Part shown: positions 55,969-57,917 of the stretch, piece after piece
Layout: the number at the start of each line of letters is the position of its first letter
Position numbering within the stretch: the stretch's first letter is position 1
Virus record (IMG/VR): IMGVR_UViG_3300042389_000654
Location: 1-57,917 of that record
From: a virus
Strand: one strand, 5' to 3'
DNA: 57,917 nt
The notes under the pieces: model-generated
What the model saw: only the letters and a program-made list of their open reading frames with translations
Told to the model about the DNA's origin: nothing
The model's database searches: none
Made by a program: the position numbers and the translations under genes

Positions 55969-57917
55969 TATCTCTGTCCTCTAATTCTTTGTGCATCAAT
56001 ATATTTAATCTGACCAATAACTGCATTTGCAATATCGTTAGGATTTGCATTTGATTGTGGAACTGTAATTCCAATATTATAATTATACATGGCACTAGAG
56101 TTATCTACTACACTATTCATTCCAGAAGACACTTTGTCATAAGATCCTAAATTTGACATTTTAAAGCTTGGGCTATTCATTGCTGAAAGCATTGGTCCAA
56201 ATTTATCTACAGCAGATTTTCTCATTACAAATTCTCCTGGAGTTAACATGGCTGGAACTGTATCGGTTCCCCTTGAGAGTCCGCCCTTAGCAAAATATTT
56301 AGGAACTAGTCCACCTAAAGATAGGTATCCTGTATTCATAGCTCTAACCATTTCTGCTTCTGTCATGAGCGCAATACCTTCCTCTGTTGCTTTCTTTATT
56401 TCTTCTGCTCGCTTGCTACCTTGGCCACCGCCTCCGCCTCCACCAGAAGTTGTATTAACTGTGTTAATAGTTAAGGTTATATTCTTATCTTTAATATCTT
56501 CCCAGAGTTTTTTAATTGTATTAACTATACTTTCTGCAATCTTAAATCTTTCACTAGTTTTATCTGCTTCAAACCCTGCTTTTTGAATTGCAAGTTTTTG
56601 GTTTTCCCATGCTGTCCTTGCTGTATCAATGTTTTCAATTCTTATTCTTAAAGCTTCTGTAATTGGTTCTAATTCTTTTTTACTAAGATTATAATTTTTA
56701 TCTTGTAAGTCTCTAATGCTAGCAAGAATTGGCAATCTAGCTTGTTCAAGGCTATATATTTTTTCTTCAATTTGTGTTCTTGTAAGTCCACCAACTGTTA
56801 GACCTGCAAGTTCTGCTTCTCTTGCTGCTTGAAGTGCTTCAGAGCTTTTTTCCATTGCGTTTTGTGCTGCTTCTGCTCTCATTTCTTGTGCAGCACGAGC
56901 AGCAGCTGCTATATCTCCTTGTGATAAAGCATCTGCAAGAGTTAGTCTTCCTTGTTCTTGTTGTGAAATTTCTTCATTAACTTTAGATATTTTTTCGAGT
57001 GCTTTTTCTTGTGCATCATATTTATCGTTAATACCCTGAGCAGCCTTATCCATTATTGCTAAATCTTGATTAAATTTTTCAATTGGCCTATCATAGTTTT
57101 CTTCAATTGTGCGTTGCATACCTTCAATTAATTTATCATTAACTTCTATAAGTTTTTCAATTCTATCAATTTCTGGTTTAGCAGCAGCACGAGCTTCTTT
57201 TTCAAGGAAGTCATAATATTTCATAGCCTTGTCCATTTCAACATCAAAGGCTTTTTCTGGATCAGTTTCTTCTAATGTTTTTTGAACCTCAAGTTTCATA
57301 TTTTTATATTCAGCAATCATTCTTCTGATTTCTACAGGATTTTTTTGTGCAGCAAGAGAAGTTGCAAAGATTGAATCAGCAAGCATTTCTTGAGCGTCTG
57401 CAGTTTCAACTCCAGCAGCCTTTAATTTAATGAAAGCATCTCTTTGCTTAATTGATTCATTAATTACTTGTGCACTTTGAGCACTAAATAATCCTAATTG
57501 TTTTTCGTCATAAGCCTTTTTTGCAGCTTTTCCAAATTCTCCGTAGGAAACAACTCCCTTTTTATTAATCTTAATAATTTTTTGTTCAACAGCATTTTCT
57601 AATCCACCAACAAAATCAATAAAATCAGAGTTAGCGCCAAGTTTGGATAGTTGTTGATCAATACCATTAAATGCTTTTAGGTCTTTTGCCCCACCAAGAA
57701 TACGCATAAGTTCTTTAGCTCCACCTTGAGCATCAATTGTTGCATTCCTTGTTCGCTTTAGGTCTTGTAAAATATTTGCAAAAACTGATTTTTTAACAGA
57801 GCCATCATCATTGTCGTCGTCCCTTTTAAATGGAATTTCATTAAGAGCGCCAACTCCTGATTGAGCAAGTAATGCACCTGCAACTGCTGGAGCATTTGGA
57901 ACTTTTTTACCATCTTT
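55968..57917 (-). CDS. Tape measure protein, C-terminal part (cut by window edge)
   Basis: The frame stays open to the right edge; 649 residues are seen. An inner ATG at 57707 is not the real start, since 70 open codons precede it. Long Glu/Lys/Ala coiled-coil segments (about 150-400), a Gly run (about 500) and the C-terminal KYFAKGGLSRGTDTVPAML with LTPGEFVMRKSAV are typical of tail tape measure proteins. It sets tail length and fills the tail tube. Real start and chaperone genes are outside the window. Confidence 0.9.
   Translation of the reverse strand, partial: KDGKKVPNAPAVAGALLAQSGVGALNEIPFKRDDDNDDGSVKKSVFANILQDLKRTRNATIDAQGGAKELMRILGGAKDLKAFNGIDQQLSKLGANSDFIDFVGGLENAVEQKIIKINKKGVVSYGEFGKAAKKAYDEKQLGLFSAQSAQVINESIKQRDAFIKLKAAGVETADAQEMLADSIFATSLAAQKNPVEIRRMIAEYKNMKLEVQKTLEETDPEKAFDVEMDKAMKYYDFLEKEARAAAKPEIDRIEKLIEVNDKLIEGMQRTIEENYDRPIEKFNQDLAIMDKAAQGINDKYDAQEKALEKISKVNEEISQQEQGRLTLADALSQGDIAAAARAAQEMRAEAAQNAMEKSSEALQAAREAELAGLTVGGLTRTQIEEKIYSLEQARLPILASIRDLQDKNYNLSKKELEPITEALRIRIENIDTARTAWENQKLAIQKAGFEADKTSERFKIAESIVNTIKKLWEDIKDKNITLTINTVNTTSGGGGGGGQGSKRAEEIKKATEEGIALMTEAEMVRAMNTGYLSLGGLVPKYFAKGGLSRGTDTVPAMLTPGEFVMRKSAVDKFGPMLSAMNSPSFKMSNLGSYDKVSSGMNSVVDNSSAMYNYNIGITVPQSNANPNDIANAVIGQIKYIDAQRIRGQR

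Noticed and set aside
55968-57707. Tape measure gene starting at the inner ATG 57707
   Set aside because: The same frame is open for 70 more codons to the window edge with coding-like sequence, so the gene is simply cut by the edge.
1-57917. CRISPR array, insertion sequence, integrase or attachment site
   Set aside because: No regularly spaced repeats with unique spacers, no transposase, no integrase and no duplicated tRNA end were seen. The Cas4-like gene is a phage recombination nuclease.

Overview
The window is a 57.9 kb piece of an AT-rich genome of a tailed, probably siphovirus-like bacteriophage that infects an actinobacterium. The actinobacterial host is suggested by a WhiB-type Fe-S regulator, a DUF7455-like zinc protein, a proteasome-like Ntn hydrolase, many leaderless or near-leaderless promoters, and secreted proteins (S-layer-like, metalloprotease) whose short C-terminal or N-terminal modules resemble those of low-GC freshwater Actinobacteria of the acI/Nanopelagicales type. 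That host guess is an inference. The phage nature is certain from terminase, tape measure, tail proteins, endolysin, and a DnaE/DnaB/DnaG/RecA/RuvC replication set. No integrase, excisionase or lysogeny repressor is recognisable. The right edge cuts through the tape measure gene; head genes (portal, protease, capsid) are not in the window.

Layout. Positions 1-16.5 kb are read mainly on the + strand: small early-type genes (DUF932, YubB-like, many zinc-ribbon microproteins), a tRNA-Asp, and a gene-poor stretch at 4.39-5.38 kb that carries nine copies of an octamer, three perfect DnaA boxes and several promoters (candidate replication origin and control region). A sulfotransferase, an alpha/beta hydrolase, an SSB, an endonuclease VII whose 3' end runs into a tRNA-Met(CAT), and a 7.5 kb locus of 2-oxoglutarate oxygenases, glycosyltransferases, a Stealth-like phosphotransferase and an FkbM methyltransferase follow.

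From 16.5 kb to the right edge almost everything is on the - strand. Reading in transcription order from the right: tail genes (57.9-48.2 kb), a replication block (48.2-36.6 kb: regulator, helicase loader candidate, DnaB, 2OG oxygenase, DnaG, ssDNA-binding candidate, DnaE, RecA, nuclease, Cas4-like exonuclease, RuvC), terminase (35.5-33.2 kb), secreted surface-like proteins (33.2-29.2 kb), holin-like membrane proteins, a proteasome-like protease, tRNA-Asn, a secreted metalloprotease, a cupin-type oxygenase, Hsp20, a structured non-coding stretch, HNH, endolysin, and a run of small metabolic or regulatory genes (DUF2061, FmdB, SNase, thioredoxin, WhiB, PnuC-like, APS kinase/nucleotidyltransferase fusion, luciferase-like monooxygenase, XapX, holin-like). 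A shared terminator at 16.55 kb closes both arms.

How the parts may work together: the sulfotransferase at 6 kb and the APS-kinase fusion at 19 kb could form a sulfation axis; the glycan locus plus five 2OG-type oxygenases suggest modification of a cell-surface or virion glycan. The most notable non-coding signals are the origin-like region at 4.4-5.15 kb, an imperfect cloverleaf/three-way-junction RNA candidate at 25.25-25.36 kb with its own -10 box, and a uniform promoter grammar (TGN-extended -10, ATG six bases downstream). All positions are read by eye; no database search was possible.
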